A stretch of 64,000 bases of DNA from Cylicocyclus nassatus. Taxonomy: Eukaryota > Nematoda > Chromadorea > Rhabditida > Strongylidae. The notes under the pieces are model-generated. The model worked only from the letters and a program-made list of their open reading frames with translations, was not told the origin of the DNA and ran no database searches. Location of the stretch: positions 7,169,825 to 7,233,824 of the forward strand of contig CATQJL010000112.1 of the NCBI GenBank assembly GCA_958299035.1, in the 5' to 3' direction. The position numbers and the translations under genes are program-made. This document shows, piece by piece, positions 31,201 to 44,438 of this stretch (the first letter of the stretch is position 1; the number at the start of each line of letters is the position of its first letter).

Positions 31201-33099
31201 CAGATTACTACTGGCCCTGCTTCTCAACGAGATGATTTAAAATTTGGAACAATTATGCGTTTGACGAGCTACCATCAATGACCAAAATGAATCCCGCCTT
31301 TGTTTGATTATTCAGGAAAAAATCAAAAATTTTGAAAAAAGCAGGCTTGAAAGTTGACCAAAACAGTTCATTAAAAGAATTTCGGTCTTGTCTTTTGTGC
31401 ACATACACAGTCAAAACAGTCGCTTCAGTCCAGCTGTGTCATATCTATATAAGAAACGCTTATCTGCTTGTTTTTTCACTTCAAAACCATTCACAAGTAT
31501 TTTATTTCCGAGAATGTGCTTTTATGGGTGATTGCGCAGTTTTTTAACTGGTTTGAAAGGATAGGGCTCTATTCATCTTATAGATGCTTGGCGATGTGAA
31601 CACTAGAAAAATTGAGTTTTCGTATCTAAAGTGCGATTTTTTTTACCAAAAACATATCATGGCGAGCCTGCCCTTCCTGCATAGTAATTCTTTAAAAAGG
31701 TTGATGGGTTGAATAAATAATATCTTATTGACGGACGCTTCTCCTCCAATTTCTGGTCAAAAGAGAGACTCTATGCAAAAATAAAAACTTCAACTGTGTC
31801 GGTACGTTTTTTGAGACTATGGCCCTAAATTTTCCCTATTCTGCCATTTTGGAATGCTTTCCCGTGAAAAGCTAACGATAGCTTCATGCAACAAGTTATC
31901 AATTTTAAGACTGGGCAGTCCAAGGCCAGTAGCGCTCAGTCAGTTTAAGTGATCTGAACTGAGGGCCTTGTTGAGATTCGCAAGGTGAACTTATGAGCGA
32001 TCACTCCCCCTGCTATAAGAATGACTGACAAAAAAAAATTTATCAGGTAAGCGTCTGGTCAGGTAGCGCGCTTGGACGTCCGTTTTGAAATAATTAGGGA
32101 AGTAGTGTGCAATCGATGGGACCCAGAGAACGATTTAAGTTATTCGTGATTGCTTACGGGACACATGATGTGATAATACTGTGGCGCAACGCGCAAAACT
32201 GTACAATTCTAGGGGTATCGGAGAAGAAGGAATGAGAGCTGATTGCAGCAAGAGTAACAAATCAATTTTTCTTTTTAGTTTGCGATGGCATATTTTGATC
32301 AAATCTTTTTCTTAGAAAACTCAAGATATTAGACCGAAAATACGCTTTTATTAATAGAATGCCATCCCCTAGATCGAAAATCCTCGCAAGGTCTTAATTG
32401 CATCCTATACATCCTCTTTCAATCGTGATTGTTTTGCAACATAACTACAAAGCTCTCATTGTCAGTAAGTTACAATAACGACGACTAATGATTTCTGCTA
32501 GGGTCAGTCGCCATTTTTCTAGGTGTTTATACCAATTCCTTGAAGAAGTCCAAGCAAGTGGTAGATTGAAAAACACCGAAAAATACAAAGTGGTTTTCTC
32601 TGTTTTTTATAGCTCGTTATAATCTAATACTCAAAACTCTTAGATCCTCAATCGGCGAACAGCTTGTCTGTCATTCGATGCAGCTTTTTCTCCTCTTCCT
32701 AAGAATAGTTTTTTTGTTTCTGATTCGTAGGGGTCTTCGCGAATAAAATCATCATAATTCATTTTAAAGCGCCCCTGTCTGCATCTGAAAATTTTGAAGT
32801 TTTTATATCTCAAAATTTTTGAGCGCTCGATTGCTTTGTAGACCTGCTTTTGAATCATAGCCTTTTGAAATTCTTAAACTTCGAAGATTCACCAGATGCA
32901 CTTGTGTCTGAAGTAATCCTGCCAAAATCAGTGGTTTTGATAAAGTTGCATCAAAAAGTTCTGAAAAAAACAGGGAAACATAAGGTTTTGTGTCATGTAG
33001 GTTTTACTTTCCCATCCGGCTCTACTCCTCTGAGGGGAAAGCACAAATATGAAATCACGAATTAAGCAAACCATGGAAATAGTTCTTGGTGATTTTCTG
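31201..33099. other. No recognised feature
   Basis: AT-rich. Small ORFs at 31332-31547 (+) and 32858-32640 (-) lack splice support. ATTCGATGCAGCTTTTTCTCC at about 32675 is a motif seen in several mariner-like arms of this window, so part of it may be arm debris. Confidence 0.3.
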
Positions 33100-33425
33100 A
33101 GAACATGAAAATATTCGTTTTCTTGATTTCTAGCTGAAGAAAAACCAATGGTATTTATGAATGTCTACGTAGAAGGTGTATACGTGAGCTTTTTCTGTAG
33201 CTCTTTAGACGGAGTTACGATTTTTTTTCTAATTCTTGAATTGTTGAATCTTCTGATTTTTAACTTGAAACTCGAGATAATCAGAGCAGGTGCAAAAATA
33301 GGAGCGACATATTGTGGAGCTTGCTTTGTTCAACAAACGTTCTTCAAAAACCATGCAGAAATAAAAAGTACGTGATTTATTGCGGTTGAAAGTCAAAACG
33401 ACGAAGCTTATGGGACAACCTGATA
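33100..33425 (+). repeat. Solo mariner-like arm, copy A
   Basis: It runs from TTCGTTTTCTTGATTTCTAG to TTATGGGACAACCTGA and is a direct repeat of 36125-36425. Both share TTTCTAG and GAAAAA-CAATGGTA-type blocks with the right arm of the element at 7859-8809. Confidence 0.5.
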
Positions 33426-34494
33426 ATCTCGGTTCTCCACTTAGCAGGAAGGACCTGGTTTGAAATCAAAAGGTTGTGATTGCATTGCAATTTAACCAAC
33501 GATTGCCAAAGTGATGGTTGCTCTTCCGCCTACTACAAGTCTGTAGAAGTTCGAACGTTAGTATTTAGCTTTCACAAATTTTAGTTTTCGATAAATGTCG
33601 GATATAACGTGCGATTCATAATTAACGAACACCCCAGATTTTAAGAGTTTTGGGAAATTTTGTTAAAAACTCAGAAACCGTCGTACTACGTGAACGAGCA
33701 TAGCCGAAATCGGTATACTGTGAGAATGAAAATCGGTGTTGATAGGAATGTTTTTGCGCCGAATGCGAATTCTTAGCGGTTCATAATTATACATATAGCT
33801 TCAACGCGCCCTTTTCTTCACTCAAAACTGCAATCTTTTAGATCAAATTTTTTTTATAAAGCTATAGCAACAAAGTTTTGGTTATCCGCTACACACTGTA
33901 CCCGCGCAGTTCAATAAGAGGAGCGTTACTCCTACTAACCAGCCTCATTTTTGCATCCGAAAACGTTTCCGAAAACGTTCTGCTTTCCTGCGGGCACTTT
34001 AACAATTGACGATGTGTCAAGCGATGACTACCGCGTGGGACCGCTAAACACACCATGTGTGAAGGCTTGAATTTATTTATGACTAATATCCTGAGATAAA
34101 CTCAGTCCATGAGCTTTCTTTTGCACTAAATCTAGGATTGACCTCTACAATTTTTGTCTGCCTTTCAGAACTACTGTAGGTGTACTGTAGATGGTAGTAT
34201 GCGTAATTATAGTTGAAAAATCTGGCCTGCTCCGTAAATGGCTTTGGTCTCAAAAGGCAGACAACTAAAAATTTGCATGGTCGTCAATGTGTTAATTAGC
34301 TTTTACCGATGCTATCCGACAGGTACTTGGTTATGCGGTTGAGGAATCCTTGTATACTAATCGCCTTTTCCAACCAAGCTCCAACTTTACCGCTGAGTTT
34401 TGAGCCTCAAACCGTGCTCACCATAGGGTACGGTTGGAAGTTGCTTGAAGAACACGACGAGAACAGAAGAATTTTCCAAGCATCAAACATAATA
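33426..34494. other. No recognised feature
   Basis: No convincing exon, repeat or element. A TTACGGTAG-like tract near 34180 may be a trace of the 125-bp repeat. Confidence 0.25.
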
Positions 34495-35502
34495 TTAGGT
34501 CGTTTCAAAAGTAATATCGCTTCTTCCAAACAAGCGCCACATTTGATGGAACAAAGGTTTCTAAGAGATCTTGGAGGCATTCGATGCAGCATTTCATTCT
34601 CTTCCTAAAGGTTATGAAATTATTGCAAAAGTCAATGAGCTTTCGGAAAATAACCAAAATCTGCGACTCATGCTTTTCGAGATGGTCAAGTTTCACGATT
34701 TCTTTAAACTTTCATATCAATCCTCAGAAGGAGTTCAAGTAAAGATTCGATAGAGTAAACCTTACAGAATACAGTACTACTTTTTTCTCTTTTTCGTAAC
34801 TCGGCGTAATTTTTTAAAAATTTTTTCAACAGAACTATCGGATTTTGGAGGCCCACCCCTCAGCCACAATCACATCAGACATCATAATTTTTTGGAATTT
34901 GTGTACCAAGAAGGCACTATGAGTAAGCGTTAATTTTACAAAGCAAGTGAGGGCTTACGGGTTCGAAATATCAAATTTCGAGTTTTTCGGGTACAGCCTG
35001 GGGCTCACTAAAAAAATGAGTTATGATGATTTCTCCCCGGAAACTAAACGAATCGGAAACGAAAAGCATCTGTCAGAAAGACGAGAAAATGGTGCATCGA
35101 ATAGTGTGCGAGCTGCCTTTTGATGTTCTGCGAAGATTTAGCTGCCTAGGTATGGAAATCGGTAGCATCAGTTAGAATTCTGTTAAAAATGTATGACAAG
35201 CTATGGAAAGAAAAAAGTAGTATTGCATTCTGTAAGGTTTGCTCTATAGAGGCGTTGCTAGAACTCCCTCTGAGTATTGATATGAAAGTTTTAAAAAATC
35301 GTGAAACTTGACCATCTCAAAAAGCATAGGTCGCAAATTCTGGTTATTTTCTGAAAGCTCATTGGCTGTTTTGCAATAATTTCATAACCATTAGAAAGAA
35401 AATGAAATTCTGCATTGTGCCTCCAAGAACCCTTAGAAACCTTTGTTCCGTCACATGTGGTGCTCGTTTGAAAAAAGCGAAATTACTTTTGAAACGACCT
35501 AA
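34495..35502. mobile_element. Mariner-type palindromic element, 1,008 bp
   Basis: The ends TA-TTAGGTCGTTTCAAAAGTAA and TTACTTTTGAAACGACCTAA-TA are inverted repeats. The arms run about 300 bp with moderate divergence (ACCAAAATCTGCGACTCATG and its diverged inverse). The centre of about 400 bp has no transposase that I can read. Confidence 0.75.
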
Positions 35503-36124
35503 TATTTATCGAAAAGACTTGATCTATTTCATAGGTTTGGTAAAAGCTAATTAGAGCTATTGAACCGCAGAAAAACAGACGTCTCTGGAGCGCACTAACT
35601 ACAAACATTTCGAGCACCGCTTTGAAAAAAGTAACACTTCCCTTTTTGAGCTGGACTGAGTACAGCGCGTGTCAGATGTCGTGTCTGTCTTTATTACTGT
35701 AGCTTTTACAAAAATTTTGTGACTCAAAAGTTTGCAGTTTCGAGTGGGAAAAGGAATTCATTTGAAGCGTTTGTATAATTACGAAATTCGAAATTTGAAA
35801 TTCGCATTCGGTGCAAAAACATGTATAAGATAAGTACTGATTTCCGTCCTTGTTCCGCACCGTTTTCGTCTATGCTCTTCCACGTGGTCCAACGGTTCTC
35901 TGAGTTTCTTTCAAGGAGTTCCGAAACGTGTGGAATATGGAGTGTCGTATGCTTACGAACCACACTGTAGCTTCCCTTGTTCAGGTGTCTCATGCTAAAA
36001 TCCATATATCCGGATCTAGACCTTGTAGGCTGCTGAAAATTCACAATTGTACTTCTCATTGTAATATAAGTACGGCTAACCATGTGGGAAAAGAGCATCA
36101 CTTTGACAAAAGCATAACTCGCTC

Positions 36125-36425
36125 TTTGAGTTCTAATTGAGAAAAAATACAGCAACGATAATCTAATGTAAAAGGTGTGTATGTGAGCAAGTTAGGTTTC
36201 CAAGGATTTTTGGACGGAATTCCGGTATTTCCCCGATTTTTCGGGCAGTTAAATCTTTTCAATTCCTGGCTTAAGCTCGAAAGGAGTTGAAGCGGCTGAT
36301 GCGAAGCAGGAACGCTTTTTTGCAGAGCTCGCTTTGATTTGCAATTGGTACTTTGAACCTTTTTAGAAGTTAAAGGTATATGACTTACTGCGGTTGAAAG
36401 CCAGGAACTTGTGGGACAACCTGAT
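36125..36425 (+). repeat. Solo mariner-like arm, copy B
   Basis: A direct, diverged repeat of 33100-33425 ending CTTGTGGGACAACCTGA. It includes ACTTACTGCGGTTGAAAG, matching TTTATTGCGGTTGAAAG in copy A. Confidence 0.5.
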
Positions 36426-36429
36426 TTTC

Positions 36430-39180
36430 AATAAGCTTTTGCAGGAACATCAATCATCACAGGTTAATTTCGACGTAAAAGAACTAAAAAACGCTTTATA
36501 CAGGGTGAAGAAAAATCAGAAGCCTTGCTCAACATTTTGGCTATCTGGAAAACCCTTCAATCAAAAGGATCAGAGAAAAGATTGCTCATAAGTTTACATT
36601 ACCTACGTTCTTTCCTCCTCCCTTGTATTGTTAGGTGTGATTGTGAGATTAGCAAAATGAGCTGATACCCAGCAGAGGCAGTACGCCTAAATGTATGTTT
36701 AAGAGACTTTCCCGGGAATTTTTGAGCAGGAAACTCCATCAACTAATAAAGGACTTTCATACATATGTGCTCTAAGCGGCAGAGTACTCACGAAGTTTCT
36801 ATGCTGTGCCCAAAAAGCTCTATGCAAGTGGACAGTTTTTGATCAAGGTAAACAGAGCCTCTAGGGTACCTGAATGCAGTGCCCTCTCAAAATTTCGTCC
36901 TTCAGTTTTCTACCTTTTCGGAAGCTTCTCGTCATGCTAAACCCATATCCAGCGCTTTCTAGCGCGTAAAAATGGCAAAAGTGAGGTTTTTTGAACTTTT
37001 CATATCCCATTTGCTGGATTATGTGTGTAAAGTTGGCGGGGTCCGGAAGATTTCTGGAGGGGATTTCAGGCTTTTCAAGCGCGCCTTTTCGCTCTGATTT
37101 CACTGATAGGTTAGCTGAAGGGTCTACCATTGCAACGCTGCAAATTTCCAGCAACAATTAGTCTGCCGGTACGCTGGCTTTCAGTCAAGTTTGTAAACGG
37201 TAATGAAATTTGCGAAGATTAAAAATCAAAAAATCTATAGTGATTGGTGTGTTGCTTTTCCCAATAGAAGTCAACCACCAACGAATGTGTTTCAGATATG
37301 CCAATGAAGAAAGGCTTCGAATATTTGAGAGGACAGTAAATTCCCATCTTCTGCCATGCGTTATCGGTATATTGTGCTGTTTTGACTAGAGTGTTGTTCT
37401 ACCTCTTTTATGCCGAAATTCAAAAAAACATCTTGATGGGAGCACTTTCTACATAAGTAGCAGTATTCTAACCCCAATTTTGTTTTTTTTTCTTTTGTAT
37501 GTTTTATTTCTCAATAAACTCTGTTTTGAAGAGTCGCTGCCTCAACACTACAAGATAACAACATCGTAGGTTATTCTAATTTGCCATCGCTTAAAATTTA
37601 TGGGCAGGTGCGGATCCATTGATTACATGAATCAAGTTCTTTTTATAATTGTTCTGAGAGATTACTTAGCAGAAAATATTTTGAGTTGACAAAGTTTAGT
37701 ATGACTACAAACAATCGCTATAAACCGTCCAACCGCACAATAATTCTAAATGCAATGCAACTGCGGGACTCTCGCTCTGCGTGGTAGAGAATAGGCTACT
37801 TGTTTGGCAGCAACAAACCTTTGGAAGAAAACAAATTCTTGCCTTTCCATAGAAGTCATATGCGTACGAATGAATAAGAACGATACGGTGCTGGGCCTGT
37901 AACATGCACTATGGGACATCCTTAGTGCAAAGACAACGTCACAAAAATGTTGTGGATTTCTCAACCGTCCACCGCTCGTTCAAGAAGAAGTACGTAAGAG
38001 ACCCATTGCAGAAGCTGCAGCACCATTATGTTATTTCTTAGAAGACCTAAATTCAGGAACTTCGAAGAAGGATTTCAGAAAGAAATATTTCAGAATGGCC
38101 ATGAACAATGTCGCCTATTAATCGACTGAACTCTAAAAATTCTTTTCTTTTGGCGACAGCATGGTTTACCCTCCGATGAATCTTTCGGATGTTGGTGACC
38201 ATACTAGTAGTACAGTAGACAAGTTCACTAGACATTCTTGTCTTACCTTTGCGAAATTCTCGAAAGATTTTTCATTGACAGGGCTCAATGAGAACTGACC
38301 TATCGATTTTCGCCTTTCCATAATTCATGTACGCATTGCGTACTGAGTTACCCCTTACATACATGCGTGTTCATTATTATTATTGCTCGATAAAAGCCCT
38401 TAAATTAGCAAAACTTTGCTCATATGAGCAATAAGATAATCTAATTACAAAAATCTTGATCAGTTTGCTGACCATGATTTCAAAAGAGAGTTACGGTAGT
38501 TGGCGATGAGTGTTTCATGAAATTCTCAAAATACAACTTTTCTTTTTTTACCAAAAGAAAACCCAAAGATTTTATTGCTTGTGTGGATGTTTGAATCTGC
38601 CAAACAAATTCAGATCGCCAAGAAGAGACTCTCTATTAACTTCAGCAAGGTACTAAGTTGTTCTAGGATTCTATGCCACGTAAACTATAATTGGGTATCG
38701 CAAAAAACTATGACAGTGCCAAACCTCGTACTGCAAGAGCAGTTTTGTTCTAGAACATTCAATTTTGCAAGGGAATACCCTCCTTAATAGTATTTGAACG
38801 TAAATTTCGAAGAGCTAACCGCCAAGAGCACTGCATTCAAATCCAGCCTTTGAAATTTTGCGATTTTGAGCATGTCAGGAGACCGCAGAGGATCGATACC
38901 AGTGACAAAAAATGCGTAAAGAAATTGCTACATAGCAACAGTAACAACATAGGTCACTAAAAAGCTTCCTTGCATGAAAGTGCTAAGAAGAAAATTTGTG
39001 GAAAGTGTTAAATTGCATAAAAATTTCCTTACTAGTGCGCTTTTTCAGGAAAAAGCTGTATGAGGGTCAAAAGAGTCACAGCGTAGATTAGTACTCTAAT
39101 AATATCAATGCAAAAGTTCGTGCCGTGTTTCGGGCCCATGCTCAAACCACTCGTTGTTAGAATGATGAAAGACAAACGCT
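36430..39180. other. No firm feature
   Basis: AT-rich. An open stretch at about 38567-38648 ends at CAAG|GTACTA and might be an exon (VWMFESAKQIQIAKKRL), but nothing nearby supports it. The other ORFs conflict between strands. Confidence 0.25.
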
Positions 39181-39181
39181 C

Positions 39182-39554
39182 TTGAAGGCACCGTTCACCC
39201 AAAATGGGGTCGATGAGATTTTGATGCCTAACAGTAGTGGGGCCCCCAACTATATGAATGCCCAACTCGCGCTGCCTAAAGTTGCTCCCGAAGCGAGAAA
39301 GTTGCTTCGGAAATCGCTTCAGGTGACTGTTCGCGACGTTGGCTCCTCCCCTTTCGGGTGGGCGTGACGTTCCCGCCCATTCGTGCGCGCCCAACCAATG
39401 ACCGTTCCGAAAAAATCTCTCTGCGGATTCTGAAAACGGGGAATTTTCGTGATTTTCGCGAGTTTCCGATTTGATACTCGGAATCAGGGGTATGAGAAAG
39501 CCCTGGAATGGCAAAAACATGAAGGTCGAAATTTTGGATGGACGGTGCCTTCAA
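39182..39554. mobile_element. MITE with TTGAAGGCACCG ends, 373 bp
   Basis: TTGAAGGCACCGTTCACCCA at the left is mirrored by TGGATGGACGGTGCCTTCAA at the right. The ends resemble AAGGCAGCGTCCAGGC of the TTAA-bounded elements at 52.7-53.5 kb. No clear target duplication. Confidence 0.6.
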
Positions 39555-40557
39555 CAGTGTTCGATGCAAATTTTTTCCTCTTTTCAGTGGTTATATTCTT
39601 GTTCAAATTCCTTTGATGTTCGCTAGAGTAATCAGTTGTCCAACCCATGGTTTTTACCCATCCACCCTGTGTTTTGCTATTTATCGAAATTTTCATTTAC
39701 AAGTTTTGGACTAGCTTTATTAACAGTAGGTGGAATCTCTGACTCAAAAACTTCTCAAAAACTCAAAAATATTTTATCTAGGCTATCACCTAACAGAATA
39801 ATAGTCCGCAAGCAAGCAGAATGTTATTCGATGCAGCTTTTCTCTTTCAACGCAGCTTTTTCCCCATTTCTTTCGACTTCTTTCCTTTATGATCTACGTT
39901 CTATTCAAGAATTAAATCGGTATAATCCTTCCACTCTTGTCCTAGGCTCTACCCGGAAACTCGGAATTCAGTATTCCGAAACTAAACTTGCTTCAGTTGC
40001 TTGCTAAAATCAGCGTTAAATGATAAATCATTCGTGGAGGCTTTAGATTCCGAAGGTTCATCAGTGTTTGCAGCGGTTGTGTATTTACAACTTGCAAAAG
40101 TGAAGGCTTTTGGGAAAATTATGCTAAGAAATACTAAAAAGAAATAGTTTATTGTATCGCATTTTTTCATTACTCAACTGTTATTAACGGACATCAAAGG
40201 AATTGGAATAGGAGTATAATAGTTATGAAAAAGAAATTCTGCATTGAACACTATTTAGAGCGTCCTCTATCATTATTCTGAGTGGTTTGAGCATTGGTCT
40301 GAAAATTGGCACGAACTTTCGAGCCGACCTAAAATTTTCTGTCTCCAGTTGTGTTTGTGAAAAAAGAGGATTGTTCCTGTAAAAAGATATTATCACTAAA
40401 ATGGTTGTTTTCGCATTTCTATGCAAGATGAGCCTGCCACCAAAGCTTATGGACTACTGCTATGTAAGAAATTTTCACGAACTTTTGGGACTAGCTAGGA
40501 CTCCCGCATTTCTGACAGAAACATTGCCAAATCTGGAATGTCATCTTATTGTTAGAA
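39555..40557. other. No firm feature; mariner-arm debris
   Basis: GAACTTTCGAGCCGACCTAA at about 40312 looks like a mariner-like right end without a matching left end. ATTCGATGCAGC at about 39828 is an arm motif. No gene seen. Confidence 0.3.
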
Positions 40558-40803
40558 CCAGTGCTTCACCTCTGCTTCGCAGAGGTTCGCACTGGCATCG
40601 TGAACCGTGGTAAACTCACTTTCTGAGAGCTTGTCTCTCAAATCATTGTTCGGTTTATTGCAACGTGAGCTGTAGTTAAAATGAACCATACTCGCTATCT
40701 TAACCTCACATGATGTTTAGTATCGTAAATCATTCCTCACTGTAATTTCGTAACGGACAAACTCCACACAACTTCAGATTAAGCCGCTTATTATAAGTCA
40801 TGA
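40558..40803. repeat. Young dispersed repeat, copy 1
   Basis: About 246 bp, nearly identical (about 96% by eye) to 61089-61334. One end is a hairpin, CCAGTGCTTCACCTCTGC paired with GCAGAGGTTCGCACTGG. No coding capacity. The hairpin could be a Helitron or SINE terminus; the flanks do not decide. Confidence 0.75.
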
Positions 40804-40962
40804 TGCTTCGTACACTGTGGCTATCAGATTGGAAAATCATCGTAGAGCGCACCTTTTGCGATTTTAAGTAACAGTTCGATGAATTTAGGCCTACCACTCA
40901 AAAATTATTGAATTGTTTAAATTTTGCGAGAGTATTGTTATTGAATACCATACTATACTGTC

Positions 40963-42024
40963 ATGGATACATTTGTTGTTGTCAAACTTCTAATGTGTGA
41001 ACAGATGCTTTATTGTGCACTCTTTTTCTTCGATACAGTAATCTCGCTGAGCCCTTCTCATCGTGAGAGAGCGAACCCTCGTAATGGTGCCTCTGCTAAC
41101 AATAAGGGAATGGCTCGAATCGCATATTTTCAAACGATTTACGAGCAGTAAGGCACAGCAAAGAAGAATTTTGGAGACGAAAAGTTGCTAATTTTCTTGA
41201 ATGAATTCTGCAAACTTTAATTGAGCCCGCATGAACCGAAGCTCAGTATGAATTGGTAAAACTTCTCACTAGCGCATGTAACACAATGCAATTGATCTTA
41301 CCCCTTCTTATGCGGATTAAACAAAAGTTTTACAATGAAACGATACAACTGTAAGTGTTTAGAAGAAAAATAATTACTGCCGAAATACATATTTCGAGAC
41401 TTCACTTGCAAGCACAGAAAGCAGAACTTTTCCTATATATAGAAACGACGGAAACCCCGAAATACACTGAGCATATTTGTACTTCAGTAACAACAGTGAG
41501 TTTTTCTTTTGAAGTGCTGAAGTGCTCAAAATTCACCTAACTCAGTTCTTCGTAATGGCCTTTTTTACGCTCTTAAGACAGAAGTTATGATGTCGCAAAG
41601 TTTTGGAGTAAACGAACCAATGCTAATTGCAAAGTATACTTGTGTTAAAAGCAAGGCGACATGCTCATTTAGTGATGCTGGAATAATGAGCTGATAAATT
41701 GCGAAAATTAAAGGAAAAGTAACTCGTTTACAACGCACAAGCAACATTATTTTTCAAATTCGATGTGTCGCTGGGGCCAAAGGAGCAAAGTACGAAATTT
41801 TATAAAAAAATCTGAACAAAGAGCATCCAAATTTTTCCACTGGTAACTACTTCTCCAATGCAACCTTCCACAATTTTTACATAATCTTCTTCGCATCTGA
41901 ACTTTCACTGACTAATAATTTGATTGCAAAACGCTCCCTCTTCTTTAATGGAGTGCAAAATAACAACGTTTTCGACAACTCTTCGGCTCCCGAGGAAGGA
42001 AGCTTCAGTGACTGTAGAATCTGA
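40963..42024 (+). other. Patchy coding-like stretches, unrecognised
   Basis: Three open pieces look protein-like. 40963-41147 starts at ATG, contains SPSHRERANPRNGASANNKG and ends at a GTAAGG. 41418-41495 lies between CACAG and GTGAGT and includes TTETPKYTEHICTSV. About 41842-42024 ends NNNVFDNSSAPEEGSFSDCR and a stop. The phases do not join cleanly, so I cannot build a gene. The first piece vaguely resembles the start of a CAP/SCP domain, but too weakly to name. Confidence 0.25.
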
Positions 42025-42900
42025 AAATGACAAAGAGCCATTCAATTGGTGTCTTATTAACTGATCCTGCCAATCTCTGTTTTCGACTTGACAGCAATTT
42101 CATAATGATATTGATTTCCTAAAATTCCTACGTTTTAACAGTAAAAACGATCGGGTTTGCTCTTTAGCGCAAAGTTGAGTTGAAGAGCCAACTCCTCAAG
42201 ATTCCATGTCGGAGAGATGTTTAAAGACATCGAGGCCCGTATCCCCCACATTTCTGCCAAAGAAGAGAGGGAACTGTAAAGTAAGTTTCAAAACGCGCTG
42301 AAGATTCTCGCTTTTCCCTCGGTTTGTCCAGACATGTATGCCGAATGTGTTTCAATATATTGCTGTAGTTGGTATATGATTCTTCTCAGATGTCAGTTGT
42401 TTGACGCCGTTTTGAAGCCATTTATTTTTATAGAAGATTAATTATTCACTACACAAAAAGTTCGATGCAACAATGGTGAAGGATGCGAAAAAACAAAATT
42501 GTAGATAAGGATGTTCTTAAAAAACAGCACTTCGCGATGGGCATAACAGTCGAAATTTGAAATTTTTTTCTTTCCTCTTAAGAACATGCTTCTACTGTTG
42601 ACTTGGATCGTAGTCACTTCTTTGCGTCGATCGTCAACATCACAGAAGCAACGAAGTTGAAAAAAAGACGATTTCCTAGACCCCGAAGAAATTTGCTCAG
42701 TGTATATCGCAGTTTAGTATATTTTTAATATATATTCTATAGTATAAAATTGTAATCTAACTGTAAACGTGATGCATGAATTTTCGTTTGTTTTTCTATA
42801 GCAGTTCTATAAAGGTAACTCTACAAAATGGTATGGCAAGGTCAAAAGATTTGGTTACAAAAAACATAAATGAAGCTGACTCTATAGATAAGAAAAGATG
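42025..42900. other. No recognised feature
   Basis: AT-rich. An open piece ends at AAA|GTAAGT near 42280 but has no partner exon. Confidence 0.25.
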
Positions 42901-42911
42901 CGAGCTTTAAC

Positions 42912-42995
42912 CCATTGACGACGATGTGGACCACTGGTGGCCCACGCAATTTTTACTGCCAGGGACGATGTGGACCACCGGTGACCCAAACCTCT
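42912..42995 (+). repeat. Short duplicated motif with TTAA start
   Basis: GACGATGTGGACCACTGGTGG is repeated 49 bp later as GACGATGTGGACCACCGGTGA, preceded by TTTAACCCATTGAC. This may be one end of a piggyBac-like element (TTAACCC start) but no partner end was found. Confidence 0.35.
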
Positions 42996-43335
42996 TACAG
43001 CGACATACTCTTTTCAATAACATTTTTTCTTGATTTTTGCATCCGGAATACACTAGGGGCTCTTGGAACCTGTAAACACTGCCATCCAAAAATGTTCATA
43101 GATTTTTACAAAATAGCCCTACATCTCGTAAATAATCGTGAAAAAATTCAAAATTCATTTTGTCCAAAATATTGAACATGTTACTTCAAAACTTGCATAC
43201 TGGGGTATTCCAGTGTGCTGATTACCAATATAGTACTCATTTTTGATGCCAACGCCATCCTGGAGGGTTACGGTAGGAACATGGTAGGAAACTGAATACC
43301 ACGAATTTGCCTCAATTTGCGCATTGGTATATAAG

Positions 43336-43880
43336 GTCGGTACAAAAGTTTTGTTAGTTTTTGAAATGACCCCCTAATCCCGTACAGTGAATATAAACAA
43401 ACAATTAAAGTTGTATCCGATGCAGAATTTCTTCCTCAGATGCCATATATGCAGTGTGATTCATTGAGAGAGTGCTGAGGTAATAGCTGGAAATTACAAT
43501 TCCTCGCTTTCAGCATGTCCAATTTTGGCTAACTTTCATGATTTTCATATAAGACTTTTCGGGAAGTTTTAATAACCAAAAAGTAGGCAAGCCTTTCGCC
43601 AAATGAAGCAATTTTCTGCAGCTTTGTGGCTTCTTATAATATTAGGTAGGTTCGAAAGTTTTGTCGATTTTCAAAATGGATCGCAAATCCCGTGCAGTAA
43701 AAATAAACAAACACTTCAAGCTGTACCAAATGCAGAATTCTTCCTCTTTCCAACTGCCATATTCTCAATGTAATTTGTTGAAAGAGTGCTGAATCGCTAG
43801 AAATTACAACCCTTCCTTTCCACCATGTCCAATTTTCGCTAATTTTTGAGATTTTTTATGAGACTCTTGGGTAAGCTAAT
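43336..43880 (+). repeat. Two diverged direct repeats of ~240 bp
   Basis: GGTCGGTACAAAAGTTTTGTT .. CCGATGCAGAATTTCTTCC .. CATGTCCAATTTTGGCTAA at 43336-43575 is repeated as GGTAGGTTCGAAAGTTTTGTC .. CAAATGCAGAATTCTTCC .. CATGTCCAATTTTCGCTAA at about 43645-43880. Each begins like a mariner end (AAGGTCGG or TTAGGTAGG). Confidence 0.6.
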
Positions 43881-44438
43881 CAGCATCTCTGCGTTTTGAA
43901 ATTTGATAACTTCTAATTCACATTAGCAATGTGTAATTTGCACTGCTTAAAACATTAGTTTATCGTAAAGAGAGCAATTTTTCAGGCATTTGATAAGAAT
44001 ATGTGTCCCTATGTCGATAATGCCTGGGTGTTCTCACATACGAATAGCCCTCGGAATGGATATATCTACAATTTTCGTTATGAACTGTGACTTTAAGTAG
44101 CTGCGTCTACTTCAACTCCCTTCCATGGACTGAAATTTTACAGCCACCCAAAGTTGGGGGAAAGTACTTACCGCAAGGCAATAAAATTCGCTAAACAAAT
44201 CACTCGTCAGGAAAAGGAGCGGAGAGGAAAGCATAATTATCACGCTAGTAAAACATGTCAGTTGAGACAAGTAGAAATAGCTTACCGTGGAAGCGTGGAA
44301 CTTGATATTGTTATGAATGAGTGATTATCCTGCCAAGCAAGACTGGTTCTCTTGGGACTTACGACCTGTTCGAGCAAGAGAGGATTCGCAGTATTGCAAC
44401 ACCCTGGTGAAGTGGTCATTTTCAAACATGGTTAACTA

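Noticed and set aside
42190..42283. Open piece ending in a GTAAGT donor (SRPVSPTFLPKKRGNCK)
   Set aside because: No acceptor or partner exon; two other frames are equally plausible.
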